Counted from the first letter of the stretch, positions 7,272 to 17,186 are shown. The stretch: 64,000 nucleotides of DNA from JBPEWY01 sp965224095 (GCA_965224095.1 OZ245039.1:3472001-3536000), one strand, 5' to 3'. The notes: a model not told the origin generated them from the sequence alone. Numbers and translations: made by a program.

Positions 7272-9710
7272 CTATTCCAGGAAAAGAGCATTGGCAAAAA
7301 AGAGTTTTCCGCTATGCCAAAAAGCTCGGAAGAGCGGATTGTCTATCATATATACAATACTTCCCTTTCCCATTTTATACTGCCCGAGGACCGTGGTGTT
7401 TTCAATATTTCTACGAGCTTTATAACCGACAAATCCGGATATTATCTTGGGATTTTTAATGCCGATTACTTCATGCCCGTTACCTTTCATCGTATATTGC
7501 TTGGCGCCTATTTTTAATGTATAATAGGTTTTCGGATAACCAAAAGCTATTGGGTGCGTATTATCAACACTGGTTTTTAGAATGGCTCCCGTAATTAGCT
7601 TACTTACGCCGTCTCTTTGTTTTCCCGAATAGGCAACATTGTTGTCTGAGGGTTCTTCCTTACTTTGATCGATCTCTTTTTCCGAAATTCCGAATCCCTC
7701 CTTCGCTGCAAAGTAGCTAAGCGCATTTCCCATGGCCAGAATGGTTCCTCCGCGTTTAACCCAGGATTTCAAATCTTCTTCCTGCTCCTTTTTTATGATG
7801 CTGTTCACGTTTCCGCTGGGGAGTATCAGCACATCAAACTTGTCCAGCATGGCAACGGAAAATCCACGGGTATTAAGCTTTGTTACAGGATAGTTTAGTT
7901 CCTGCTCAAAAAAGTACCAGATCTCACCGAAATTTAGAGAAGAAATTTTATCTCCTGACAGCACGGCGATTTTTTTAGATTTAATTTCCTTTACGTACGG
8001 AGATCCCATATCAACCCCTTCCGTTACAAAACCCGATGTTAAAGGAACCAGCTGCCTGCCGTTGTCATTTGCCATACGGATAATCAAAGAATCAAAGTTT
8101 TCTGTTTTTTTATTATCTCCGCGTCTTATTATAAGGGTACCCGGCGCAAAATTAATTCCCCCTGTTTTAAACGGTCGTTCCGTGAAACGAACGCGAATTC
8201 CTTGCTGCAATAACTTGCTTAGAAACTTGGCATCACTTAGATCGTTCCATTTGGCCAAATATCCATAAACACCGGAAGAGACCTGATTAACCACTGGTTC
8301 GGGTGCATGTGCGGCCGTTTCAATTCTCCGGGTCGATGCCACTGCATCCAACCCGTAGGCATAGGGAAGACTCCAGGCGGTAATATCATAGGTAAGGGAA
8401 TCGCTTAAATGGGTTTTGGGTTCAAAGAGCACTTTTACCAAATTCCCCTTGGTTTGACTCGTGTGTATCACCAAATCTGAAGCGGATGATGAAAAGCTCC
8501 CGTTTCCCTGCTTCGAGTATACGTATCCGTTTATTTTCCCCTCTTTCGCATACCCATAGGTAATATCATGTATGTCCAGTAATTTTTGTAAAGCTTTGAT
8601 TTTATCGGTATTTCCCTGAAGTACATAGCTTTTATACAAGTGATTGTCCGAACTTATGTATTTCTTAAATTCTGAGCAGAGCTGTTCCGCATTTCGGGAA
8701 GAAATCTCCACCGTGGATAAACCGGTCGTGGTATGATGTGCAATCCGGTCTTTTAAAGTGAGTTCCTCCCCTTCTTCTGTAATAATTCCCAGTCCCGCCT
8801 TTCCATGGCCGGCCTGCTCATAGGTCATCCCGATAGATCCGGTAAAGGTTGGATATGTATCTCCGTAACTCGGATATAACAGATCAAATTGTTCCCGGGT
8901 AAAATACAGCCACCCTTTTTGATCAAAATACTTCGCGTGATTTTTACCTATGCTGGTTTGAAATTCTCTTTGCCATGGTGTTATGACTTCGTGAAAAGGT
9001 TCGGCGGCAGGTGCAAAGTAATAGGGTTCATTAATACCCTGTTCATGGAAATCCACATGAATATGTGGCAGCCATTTGTTATATACTTTTAACCGCTTGC
9101 GTGTTTCTATCTGTGTAGCCCAGGCCCAGTCTCTATTAAGGTCAAACAGGTAATGATTTGGCCTTCCTCCGGGCCATGGCTCCTGGTGCTCCGCAGCATC
9201 AGGTTGCTTGTCGTAGGGTGAACTTTTAATCTGATTGTACCAATTAACATATCGGTCCCGTCCATCGGGATTCAGGCAGGGATCAATAATAACTATCGTA
9301 TTTTTCAGCCAGTCCTTTTTTTCTGTGATCAGCTTGTAAATGGTTAACATAGACGCTTCGGTACTACTGCTTTCGTTTCCGTGAACATTATAACTCAACC
9401 AGACAATGGCAATACTTGAATTGTCTCCTTTTGTGATATGCCGGGCTTTTATTTGCTCGAGTTCGGCCAGGTTATTACCGGATGAAACAAAGGCTAGCTG
9501 AAGCAACCTTTTTTCATGGGTTTCACCGTAAACCTGTAATGTCACCATATCGGATGCATCCGAGAGGTATTGATAATAATCTACCACCTTGTGATGAGGG
9601 GTGAAAGAAGTGCCTAACTCGTACCCGAGAAAACCGGAAGGACTTTTAATTTCCTGTCCTGATATATAACTCACACACAGTAAAAAAAGGAGTGAAAGTT
9701 TGTATTTCAT
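7272..9710 (-). CDS. M14 family zinc metallopeptidase (secreted)
   Basis: An 812-residue protein with a signal peptide (about 1-19). The N-terminal catalytic domain (about 45-340) is a zinc carboxypeptidase. It has YNVHGNESSSTEA with zinc ligands H110 and E113, NPDGRDR at 147-153, LNRDW at 191-195 and PHIHVDFHEQG carrying the third ligand near residues 218-222. The long C-terminal half (about 350-812) ends in a glutamine-amidotransferase-like segment containing VLILPSGN and GGTILAMGNAL, as in other long Bacteroidota M14 proteins. It presumably trims peptides in the periplasm or outside the cell. No T9SS sorting domain is visible. Confidence 0.9.
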   Translation of the reverse strand: MKYKLSLLFLLCVSYISGQEIKSPSGFLGYELGTSFTPHHKVVDYYQYLSDASDMVTLQVYGETHEKRLLQLAFVSSGNNLAELEQIKARHITKGDNSSIAIVWLSYNVHGNESSSTEASMLTIYKLITEKKDWLKNTIVIIDPCLNPDGRDRYVNWYNQIKSSPYDKQPDAAEHQEPWPGGRPNHYLFDLNRDWAWATQIETRKRLKVYNKWLPHIHVDFHEQGINEPYYFAPAAEPFHEVITPWQREFQTSIGKNHAKYFDQKGWLYFTREQFDLLYPSYGDTYPTFTGSIGMTYEQAGHGKAGLGIITEEGEELTLKDRIAHHTTTGLSTVEISSRNAEQLCSEFKKYISSDNHLYKSYVLQGNTDKIKALQKLLDIHDITYGYAKEGKINGYVYSKQGNGSFSSSASDLVIHTSQTKGNLVKVLFEPKTHLSDSLTYDITAWSLPYAYGLDAVASTRRIETAAHAPEPVVNQVSSGVYGYLAKWNDLSDAKFLSKLLQQGIRVRFTERPFKTGGINFAPGTLIIRRGDNKKTENFDSLIIRMANDNGRQLVPLTSGFVTEGVDMGSPYVKEIKSKKIAVLSGDKISSLNFGEIWYFFEQELNYPVTKLNTRGFSVAMLDKFDVLILPSGNVNSIIKKEQEEDLKSWVKRGGTILAMGNALSYFAAKEGFGISEKEIDQSKEEPSDNNVAYSGKQRDGVSKLITGAILKTSVDNTHPIAFGYPKTYYTLKIGAKQYTMKGNGHEVIGIKNPKIISGFVGYKARRNIENTTVLGQYKMGKGSIVYMIDNPLFRAFWHSGKLFFANALFLE

Positions 9711-9790
9711 AAATTAGTACCAAATTGATTGTTAGCATCAAAACTAGTAATAAAAATAGAACCGCCTCCATCTTAACGTATTTTTATGAA

Positions 9791-9817
9791 TTGTACCCCG
9801 AAAGAGTTTTATATTTA
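9791..9817 (+). promoter_or_regulatory. Putative bshC promoter
   Basis: TTG at 9791-9793, a 16-base spacer, then TATATTTA at 9810-9817, one mismatch from TAnnTTTG. It lies 21 bases before the ATG of bshC. Confidence 0.35.
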
Positions 9818-9838
9818 CACGTAAAATAGAATTTCTAT

Positions 9839-11434
9839 ATGCCATCCAACTGTATTTCCTTTAGAAACACGGGTTATTTTTCAGATCTCATCTGTGACTA
9901 TCTGGATCAAAAAGAACAACTCACTCCATTTTTTAACAGATATCCCGTTCTGGAAAACTTTAAGGATCAATTGGAAGAAAAAAAGCAATCTTTTGGCCCG
10001 GAAAAAAGAAAGATCTTGGTTAATACTTTAACCGGTCAATATAAAGGGATTAACATATCAAAGACCACCGAAACGCATATAGCACTACTGGGAAACGAAA
10101 ACACCTTTACAATTACTACCGGACATCAACTCAATCTGTTTACCGGACCACTTTATTTCCTGTATAAGATTATATCGGTAATACGGATAACAAAACAATT
10201 GCAGCAAAAATATTCCGAATATAATTTTGTTCCTGTTTACTGGATGGCTACCGAGGATCACGATTTTGAAGAAATCAATTTTTTTAATTTACACGGCAAG
10301 AAATTTAAATGGAATAAAACAAGTTCAGGTGCTGTGGGCGAATTGTCAACCGCAGGATTGGACAAGCTGTTCGAAATGTTATCGCTGGAAACAGGACAGA
10401 GTGAAAATGCAAAACACCTGCAGGAACTTTTCAGAAAAAGCTATCTGGAACACGATACCCTCGCAGAGGCAACCCGTTTTCTCGTGAATCGTCTTTTTGG
10501 AGCGTACGGTTTGGTGATTATCGATGGAAATGACAAAAGCTTTAAAACACTTTTTGCGCCATATATGGCTTCGGAGCTTAAAGAATTTCAGACACATGAA
10601 GCTGTGAACAGGACTTCAGGTGCTTTGAAACAGGAAGGTTATAAACTACAGGTAAACCCTAGGGAAATCAATGTGTTTTACCTGGATAATGCCATACGGG
10701 AGCGTATTGTAAAGAAGGAAGATCACTATGAAGTTCTCAATACTTCGTTGAAGTTTGGCGAACAGGAAATACTAAAGATTTTAAACGATAATCCGGAACG
10801 TTTTTCCCCTAATGTATTGCTCAGACCTCTTTTTCAAGAGGTAATACTGCCCAATTTATGCTACGTGGGAGGAGGCGGAGAATTGGCATACTGGTTTCAG
10901 TTAAAGGGGGTATTCGAGCAGGCAAAAGTTCCGTTCCCGATACTTCAGTTAAGAAACTCCGCATTAATAGTTAGAGCAAAAACCGATGAGAAAATAAAAC
11001 GCTTGCAAATAGCTTATAAGCATCTTTTTCTGGATAGAGATTCTTTTATAAATAGGAAAGTGAGGGAGATAAGCGATATTGATATTAATTTTACTCCCCA
11101 AAAGGAGTTCTTAAAAAAACAGTTTAAATCGCTATATGAATTAGCTGAAAAAACCGACGCTTCTTTTTTAGGTGCTGTTAAAGCTCAAGAAGTAAAACAA
11201 ACCCGCGGATTAGACAGGTTGGAGAAAAGGCTGTTAAAGGCTCAGAAAAGAAAGCTCAGAGATCAGGTAATTCGCATTACCGATATTCAGGAAGAGCTTT
11301 TTCCAAATGGAAGCCTTCAGGAACGCAGCACTAATTTTTCGGAGTTGTTTTTGGTATATGGCCCGGAATTAATTCCCGTTTTAATGACCGAATTAGATCC
11401 GTTCCGTGGCGAATTTATTATTGTAAAACCCTGA
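9839..11434 (+). CDS. bshC: Bacillithiol biosynthesis cysteine-adding enzyme BshC
   Basis: A 531-residue protein, the usual length for BshC, the ligase that attaches cysteine to glucosamine-malate in the last step of bacillithiol synthesis. Family segments visible are TTGHQLNLFTGPLYFLYKI (about 96-114), VPVYWMATEDHDFEEI (about 132-147), LRPLFQEVILPNLCYVGGGG (about 330-349) and ELAYWFQLK just after. A coiled coil rich in Lys and Glu occupies about 380-490. It shows that this organism probably uses bacillithiol as a thiol buffer. The ThuA-domain lipoprotein gene follows after 28 bases and may be co-transcribed. Confidence 0.95.
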   Translation: MPSNCISFRNTGYFSDLICDYLDQKEQLTPFFNRYPVLENFKDQLEEKKQSFGPEKRKILVNTLTGQYKGINISKTTETHIALLGNENTFTITTGHQLNLFTGPLYFLYKIISVIRITKQLQQKYSEYNFVPVYWMATEDHDFEEINFFNLHGKKFKWNKTSSGAVGELSTAGLDKLFEMLSLETGQSENAKHLQELFRKSYLEHDTLAEATRFLVNRLFGAYGLVIIDGNDKSFKTLFAPYMASELKEFQTHEAVNRTSGALKQEGYKLQVNPREINVFYLDNAIRERIVKKEDHYEVLNTSLKFGEQEILKILNDNPERFSPNVLLRPLFQEVILPNLCYVGGGGELAYWFQLKGVFEQAKVPFPILQLRNSALIVRAKTDEKIKRLQIAYKHLFLDRDSFINRKVREISDIDINFTPQKEFLKKQFKSLYELAEKTDASFLGAVKAQEVKQTRGLDRLEKRLLKAQKRKLRDQVIRITDIQEELFPNGSLQERSTNFSELFLVYGPELIPVLMTELDPFRGEFIIVKP

Positions 11435-11462
11435 TTCCAATTTTTATCGTATATACATATAG

Positions 11463-12230
11463 ATGAGAACTATTTTTAAAATATGGTTTTTTTGTATTTG
11501 TCTGTTTTCCTGTTCGGGAGATGATAATTCCGTTTCACAGGGAGATACCCCCCCTCGGGTACTTGTGTTTTATAAAACCAATGGTTTTGTACATGAATCC
11601 ATACAGGAGGGAATACAGTTAATTCGAAATCTCGGAACTTCCGGTAACCGCTGGGAAACCGATGCCAGTAACAACAGTGCGGTTTTTACTAACGAGAATC
11701 TCCGAAAATATAAAGCCGTTGTTTGGTGTAATACCACCGGCGATAATTTATTAACCGAGGAGCAACAACTGGCCTTTGAGAATTTTATAAAGAACGGAAA
11801 TGGGTTTCTCGGGATTCACGCAGCTACTGATACTTACCGCGATGGTAGCTGGCCATGGTATAACAACCTGGTAGGGGCCATTATACAAATCGATCCCAGA
11901 CATACCGAATCAAATCATTCAGGGACATTGATTAAAACTACAGAACATCCGGCTGTTAATTTTATAGACACAAACTGGAATAAAATTGATGAATATTATT
12001 ACTGGGAACGTAATGGAGGATATCTTTACGATGGAAACATCAACGTTCTGGAGGTTGCTTCCACAGGAAACGAATCGTATGATGTTCAAAGGCCCATTGC
12101 CTGGTACAAACCATTTGATGGAGGAAAATCTTTCTATACCGCCTTAGGGCATAATACAGCAGATTACACGGACGATTCCGTTTTTAAAAAACACATCGAA
12201 GAAGCTTTAAAGTGGTTGTTGGGCCTGTAA
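11463..12230 (+). CDS. ThuA-domain lipoprotein
   Basis: A 255-residue protein with a lipoprotein signal (CLFSC, lipid Cys near residue 17) followed by SGDD, an acidic stretch like a Bacteroidota surface-export signal. Residues about 30-250 are a ThuA-like (class I glutamine-amidotransferase fold) domain. Visible motifs are RVLVFYKTNGFVHESI, KYKAVVWCNTTGDNLL, GFLGIHAATDTY, PRHTESNHSG and RPIAWYKPF. ThuA domains are linked to sugar and trehalose use, but the exact activity is unproven. It sits between bshC and two malectin-Kelch surface proteins, which hints at carbohydrate handling at the cell surface. Confidence 0.88.
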   Translation: MRTIFKIWFFCICLFSCSGDDNSVSQGDTPPRVLVFYKTNGFVHESIQEGIQLIRNLGTSGNRWETDASNNSAVFTNENLRKYKAVVWCNTTGDNLLTEEQQLAFENFIKNGNGFLGIHAATDTYRDGSWPWYNNLVGAIIQIDPRHTESNHSGTLIKTTEHPAVNFIDTNWNKIDEYYYWERNGGYLYDGNINVLEVASTGNESYDVQRPIAWYKPFDGGKSFYTALGHNTADYTDDSVFKKHIEEALKWLLGL

Positions 12231-12327
12231 AAAGATCCTTTTAACCGATTTTAAAAAGTGAGAAAACCACTCCTCGAAATTTTGAGTCTTACACGGTATT
12301 TATAAAACTACTGTTAAGCGTTGTGAG

Positions 12328-12335
12328 TAACTTTG
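12328..12335 (+). promoter_or_regulatory. -7 box upstream of the first malectin-Kelch gene
   Basis: TAACTTTG is a perfect TAnnTTTG match, 23 bases before the ATG at 12359. An in-frame GTG at 12323 would lie upstream of the implied transcript start, which argues for the ATG. No good -33 TTG was found. Confidence 0.4.
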
Positions 12336-12358
12336 TAAGGAATCAAAAAGCAACCCGA

Positions 12359-14134
12359 ATGTATTTTTTTTACAGTAACCTACGCGCTTTCTCCATTCTT
12401 TTTTTATGCGTTTATAGTACCTCCGTACGCTCCGGTAATAATGAACCGCTAAACCAGACACCTACAATTAAAATAAATTGCGGTGGTGAACGGGTTTCTT
12501 TCGAAGGAAAAAACTATTTGTCAGACAGATATGCATCCAGTGGAAATGCGTATGCCAATACATCGATAACGGGGATTGGAAATACCGGAAATGATGAAAT
12601 ATATAAAACGGAAAGAAGCGCTACGCACGACCTGGCCGATGTAAATTACGAAATACCCGTTGCTAATGGATCGTATACGGTTGTGCTGCATTTTGCTGAA
12701 ATTTACTGGGGAGCTCCTGGAGGGGGTAGCGGCGGTATAGGGAAGCGGATTTTCGATATAACCCTGGAGGGAGGAATGGTTCTTGACAATTTTGATATTT
12801 ACGAAGAGGTAGGAGCGCTACAGGCAACGAGCAAACAATTTTTGACAGATGTTGGCGATGGGGTATTAAATATTGATCTGGTGGCAGAAGTTAACAGACC
12901 TACTATTGCCGCTATCGAAATTTACGGCGGACAGATGAGAGATACACATCGGTGGGAGGATGTTTCCAGATCGGATATTGCGAAAACGGAAGGACAGACG
13001 GCTACGGTAAATGGCAAGCTATATGTATTTTCAGGGTTTGTAAACGATTTGAATGTTACCGATAAAACAGAGATTTACGATTATCAGACAAATACCTGGA
13101 GTTATGGTACCTCCATGCCTTTTCCCGGAACACATATGGGAAAAGTAACAGTGGGTGATGAGGTTTGGTTCTTAGGAGGCTTTCTCGGTGCAGACCCCGG
13201 AACGGCTACCGATAAGGTTCAGATATATAATACGGTAACCGATACCTGGACTTCCGGAGCGCCTTTACCATTTGCCAGAGCTTCCGGAGCCGCGGTTTAT
13301 CAGGATAATAAAATTTATTATTTCGGCGGATTAAAGGCAGATCGCGAAACGGGTATAGGAGATTTGATTGTTTTGGATTTAACGAATCAGACAGCAGGGT
13401 GGACTTCACTAAGCCCGATGCCAGATCCGCGGAATCATTTGGGAGGAATTGCACTCAATGGAAAAATTTACGCTATTGGAGGCCAAACCGGACACGATGG
13501 CCCTGTTGTGGATAAGAAATTAGTTCACCGATACGATCCGTTAACCGATACGTGGGCAAGAATTAGTGATTTGCCAACACCGAGATCCCATTTTGAACCG
13601 GGAATAATAAATTATGACAACAAGATTTTCATTGTGGGAGGGAAACGAAGCAAGAATGTATTTGAAAATGATATTATTACCTACGATCCCGCTGTGAATA
13701 CATGGGATTATTACGGTACGCTTCCTTTTCATTTGATGGCACCTGGAGCTGCCATTCTCAATGATGAACTGATTGTAGTTAACGGAAGCATGAACAACAA
13801 TGTTTACGCTATTACAAACAAATCATGGAAAATATCATTGTCAGGCTCAACGCTAAGTACTCCCGTGTTTACTGCTCAAACCGAAAACCTGACCACCGTG
13901 TATCCGGTACCTACTCAAACTACCTTAAACATAACTCTTGGAGCAGGGCAAAAAGCATTTTCAAACCATGTACAAATCCGTGTTTTTTCTATAAACGGAC
14001 AACGTATTAATACCGATAATACAGTTCAGGGAAATACAATATCTGTAAATCTTCCCTCCTTACCGGGTGGAATATATATGTATGAAGTAAGATCAGATGA
14101 AATAACAAGTCATGGTAAATTCCTGATCAATTAA
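12359..14134 (+). CDS. Malectin-Kelch protein with T9SS type A sorting domain
   Basis: A 591-residue secreted protein. A signal peptide (about 1-25) is followed by a malectin-like carbohydrate-binding domain (about 36-190; INCGGE, LHFAEIYWGAPGGG, RIFDITLEG). Kelch repeats (about 200-485) come next, with recurring GGF, YNTVTDTWTSG and YDPLTDTWARI signatures that predict a beta-propeller. A T9SS type A C-terminal domain (about 512-591; YPVPTQTTLNI, then LPGGIYMYEV) indicates export by type IX secretion and attachment or release at the surface. It is a paralogue of the next gene but has a different C-terminal module. The start is discussed with the -7 box at 12328. Confidence 0.9.
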   Translation: MYFFYSNLRAFSILFLCVYSTSVRSGNNEPLNQTPTIKINCGGERVSFEGKNYLSDRYASSGNAYANTSITGIGNTGNDEIYKTERSATHDLADVNYEIPVANGSYTVVLHFAEIYWGAPGGGSGGIGKRIFDITLEGGMVLDNFDIYEEVGALQATSKQFLTDVGDGVLNIDLVAEVNRPTIAAIEIYGGQMRDTHRWEDVSRSDIAKTEGQTATVNGKLYVFSGFVNDLNVTDKTEIYDYQTNTWSYGTSMPFPGTHMGKVTVGDEVWFLGGFLGADPGTATDKVQIYNTVTDTWTSGAPLPFARASGAAVYQDNKIYYFGGLKADRETGIGDLIVLDLTNQTAGWTSLSPMPDPRNHLGGIALNGKIYAIGGQTGHDGPVVDKKLVHRYDPLTDTWARISDLPTPRSHFEPGIINYDNKIFIVGGKRSKNVFENDIITYDPAVNTWDYYGTLPFHLMAPGAAILNDELIVVNGSMNNNVYAITNKSWKISLSGSTLSTPVFTAQTENLTTVYPVPTQTTLNITLGAGQKAFSNHVQIRVFSINGQRINTDNTVQGNTISVNLPSLPGGIYMYEVRSDEITSHGKFLIN

Positions 14135-14318
14135 ATACCGGGAAAAATACGCCGCTTGTTTTTATAATAATTGAAATTACGCCAAAACACGCTAAATCAT
14201 TTGGAAGGGATTTCTTACACAGACCCATTTTAACCAGTAAAACGATCAGTTGGTACGCAAAAAATAGGTTTTACTCTATGAAAGCTCTAAATTTCACTTC
14301 TCTAATTATCTTAATATC

Positions 14319-16259
14319 ATGAGGTTACGTTTATGTAAAGCAAGCTTGGTAAGTGGCTTACTTTTTTTAATATCCTATTCGGGTTATTCCATACAACCTA
14401 TTCAGGAGCCTTCGGTTATAAAAATAAATTGCGGGGGACCGCAAATAGTTTACGGTAGTGATACTTTTTTATCAGACCGATTTGCTATTAACGGAATTCC
14501 ATTTTCAAATACTGCAATAACCGATGTTCTCGGAACTACGCGGGATGATCTTTATATCACCGAAAGAACCGCGGCTGCCGATCTGGCCAATGTAAGTTAT
14601 GAAATACCTGTAACAAATGGCGACTATACGGTGCGATTGCATTTCGCCGAGATTTATTGGGGAGCTCCGGGAGGTGGAGAAGGAGGCTCCGGAAGTAGGG
14701 TCTTTGATATTTATTTGGAAGATGTAAAGGAGTTGGCAGATTTGGATATAAACGACGAAGTGGGTGCTGTAACCGCTTTAACAAAGGATTTTGTGATCAC
14801 GGTGCAGGATGGCATTATTGATCTAGATTTTATTCCTACCGTTAATCGCCCTAAAATTTCGGCCATCGAAGTTTTTGGAGCGGGTAGTTTTACAGGATGT
14901 TTTTGGGATGAACTTCCCGATACTACAGTGACGAAAACCGAAGCTCAAAGCGCAGTTGTCAATGATAAAATGTATGTGTTTGGTGGATTTATAGAAGAAT
15001 TGGATGTAACCGGAGCTACGGAGATTTACGATCCGCAATCCAATAACTGGTCATCCGGTACGCTCATGCCGGTTCCGCTTACCCATATGGGGATAGTAAC
15101 CGTAGGTACGGATATCTGGCTAATAGGGGGCTTTGTCGGGCAACATCCGGGAACTGTTACCAACCAGGTACAGATTTACGATACGGTTAACGATAGTTGG
15201 AGTTTTGGCCCGTCGTTACCTGTGGCAAAGGCCTCCGGTGTCGCTGCAATTCTGAATAATAAAATTCACTACTATGGTGGGTTGCTGGACAGAGATACCG
15301 ATACGGGAGAGCACGTCGTGCTGGATCTTAACGATATTCCTGCAGGGTGGAGTTCCCTGGCCGATATGCCGATTCCTAGAAATCACTTAAGTGGTGTGGG
15401 CTTTAATGGAAAACTATACGCTATCGGAGGTCATTTCAGGCACGACACGAACCCTGTAGAAGTTGATGTAGTTCACGAATACGACCCGCAAACTGATCAA
15501 TGGCAGGAGGTTGCTCCTGTTCCTGTTGCTTTATCGCATTTTGAACCGGGAACATTTATTTATAATAATGAAATATATATCGTAGGAGGTAGGGTAGATC
15601 CTAATAACTATGTGAATGATATTTACATTTATAATCCAGCCAACGATCAATGGAGAACACTTTGTAAGCTTCCCTTTACCATGATGGCGCCTTCGGCAAA
15701 AGTAATTAACGACGAGTTGATAGTTTCTAACGGATCAATCAATAATTCACTGTTTAACCTGAGCAATATGGCATGGTCCTATAGTATGGGAACAGGCGGA
15801 TCTTTCTCGGTTACCCTACAGGGAAGTCTACAGGGACGATCGGATTATTCAGGGGCCTATGATATTAATTTTTACGATCTTGGAGATCTCTCCCAACCTA
15901 AGTACGCATATAACCTGACCGCTACCACACAGGGAGTAATTACCGTTCCGGATCCGTTGGATACCGGAACGTATAAAGTGGAAATCATTTTTCCAAAATA
16001 TCTGATACGCGTTGTAGAAGTCGTAATAAACGGAGATTTACAAATTGATTTTGGAGAACTGCGCGCGGGTGATGCCAATAATGACAATGTGGTAGCACTA
16101 TTGGACTTTTCCATTCTGGCATCGACTTATAATAAGCAGGAAGGCGATACTGGATATAACGGAGCTGCCGATTTTAACAATGATGGAGCTGTGGGATTAC
16201 TTGATTTCTCATTGTTAGCCTCAAATTTTAATACATCGGGCGACACGATTAATCCATAA
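14319..16259 (+). CDS. Malectin-Kelch protein with C-terminal dockerin type I-like repeats
   Basis: A 646-residue secreted protein. A signal peptide (about 1-24) precedes a malectin-like domain (about 31-190; INCGGPQ, LHFAEIYWGAPGGGEGG) and Kelch repeats (about 195-480; MYVFGGF, YDPQSNNWSSG). A beta-sandwich linker (about 488-580) follows. At the C-terminus is a pair of calcium-loop repeats (about 582-640) of the form DANNDNVVALLDFSIL and ADFNNDGAVGLLDFSLL, as in dockerin type I. There is no T9SS sorting domain, unlike its upstream paralogue, so how it leaves or stays on the cell is unclear. The gap from the first copy is 184 bases. A terminator follows at 16354. Confidence 0.88.
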   Translation: MRLRLCKASLVSGLLFLISYSGYSIQPIQEPSVIKINCGGPQIVYGSDTFLSDRFAINGIPFSNTAITDVLGTTRDDLYITERTAAADLANVSYEIPVTNGDYTVRLHFAEIYWGAPGGGEGGSGSRVFDIYLEDVKELADLDINDEVGAVTALTKDFVITVQDGIIDLDFIPTVNRPKISAIEVFGAGSFTGCFWDELPDTTVTKTEAQSAVVNDKMYVFGGFIEELDVTGATEIYDPQSNNWSSGTLMPVPLTHMGIVTVGTDIWLIGGFVGQHPGTVTNQVQIYDTVNDSWSFGPSLPVAKASGVAAILNNKIHYYGGLLDRDTDTGEHVVLDLNDIPAGWSSLADMPIPRNHLSGVGFNGKLYAIGGHFRHDTNPVEVDVVHEYDPQTDQWQEVAPVPVALSHFEPGTFIYNNEIYIVGGRVDPNNYVNDIYIYNPANDQWRTLCKLPFTMMAPSAKVINDELIVSNGSINNSLFNLSNMAWSYSMGTGGSFSVTLQGSLQGRSDYSGAYDINFYDLGDLSQPKYAYNLTATTQGVITVPDPLDTGTYKVEIIFPKYLIRVVEVVINGDLQIDFGELRAGDANNDNVVALLDFSILASTYNKQEGDTGYNGAADFNNDGAVGLLDFSLLASNFNTSGDTINP

Positions 16260-16353
16260 AAAATAACAGTACAGGTAGGGTTTTTACCAACTTAATTGTT
16301 TTATATACAAAGATTAGGTTACGTTGGTTAATGCCCAACAACAGGCAATGATG

Positions 16354-16380
16354 AAAAACCCGGTGAAATCCGGGTTTTTT
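16354..16380. terminator. Bidirectional terminator between convergent genes
   Basis: A CCCGG/CCGGG stem (16359-16363 with 16370-16374) with loop TGAAAT is flanked by A5 and T5+ tracts, so it can act on both strands. It ends the dockerin-bearing gene (+) and the SIMPL-domain gene (-). Confidence 0.85.
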
Positions 16381-17105
16381 TATTTAATACGGTATTCCAG
16401 CCTCATGGTAATAGAGGCGGTTTTGTTTTTTGAAGAAGTATTGTACGCGCCCCCCCAGGAGTAATCTTCCCCCGAGTTCTGACCCGTTATTTGAAAAACT
16501 CCCATACGGGCCGATATGAGCTCTCCCAGACCGGCTCCCGAATTTTCTGCAATTTTTTCAGCTCTTACACGGGCATCTTCCGTTGCTTTGGAAATCATTT
16601 CAATTTTTAAATCGGCTAATTGCGTATAATAGTATCTGGGAGGAAGTGAACTAAATTGAACCCCTTTGTTTAAAAGTTCCGTGATCTCTCTGGCCACCTC
16701 TTCCACAAGCGCTACATTTTTCGATTCTATTTTTACTTCCTGCACCAGTTGATATCCCCTGAAAACATTCCCCACATAATTTCCATTTTCATATTTGTTA
16801 TCCTTAAGCTCTATGGTTTGTACAGAATTAAATATAATATTACCAGCAGACAGTCCTTTGGAAATTAAATAATCCTTAACTACGGTTTTGTCTTTGTTTA
16901 AACCCTCATAAGCCATTTGCAAATCGGTACTGGTTCTGGTAAACCGACCTTCCCATACAATAAGATCAGACGAGAAATCTTTGTTGCCCAATCCGGTTAC
17001 GGAAATAACCCTGGCCGGATTAGCTCTTTTTACATAAGCATTACCGAGAAAAAAAGCGGCCAGAACAATGGCGATTCCAAAAATTATAGCGCTGATGTGT
17101 TTCAT
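16380..17105 (-). CDS. SIMPL (DUF541) domain protein
   Basis: A 241-residue protein with one N-terminal membrane anchor (about 4-22) and the SIMPL/DUF541 fold (about 32-241). It starts RVISVTGLGNKDFSSDLIVW and has the family's ATEDARVRAEKIAENSGAGLG segment near 190-210. SIMPL proteins are periplasmic or surface proteins of uncertain function; related family members have been linked to stress response and signalling. It is transcribed toward the shared terminator at 16354 and is divergent from guaA, with 81 bases between the start codons. Confidence 0.88.
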   Translation of the reverse strand: MKHISAIIFGIAIVLAAFFLGNAYVKRANPARVISVTGLGNKDFSSDLIVWEGRFTRTSTDLQMAYEGLNKDKTVVKDYLISKGLSAGNIIFNSVQTIELKDNKYENGNYVGNVFRGYQLVQEVKIESKNVALVEEVAREITELLNKGVQFSSLPPRYYYTQLADLKIEMISKATEDARVRAEKIAENSGAGLGELISARMGVFQITGQNSGEDYSWGGAYNTSSKNKTASITMRLEYRIK

Positions 17106-17155
17106 ACTTTTTAATACTGTGAATTAATAATTAAAGATAGTCAAAAAGAAGTGTT

Positions 17156-17183
17156 TTCAATATACTTCAAATTACTATTTTTG
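17156..17183 (+). promoter_or_regulatory. Putative guaA promoter abutting the start codon
   Basis: TTC at 17156-17158, a 17-base spacer and a perfect TAnnTTTG box (TATTTTTG) at 17176-17183. The ATG of guaA begins only 4 bases later (17187), so the transcript would be leaderless or nearly so if this box is used. Confidence 0.45.
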
Positions 17184-17186
17184 CGC

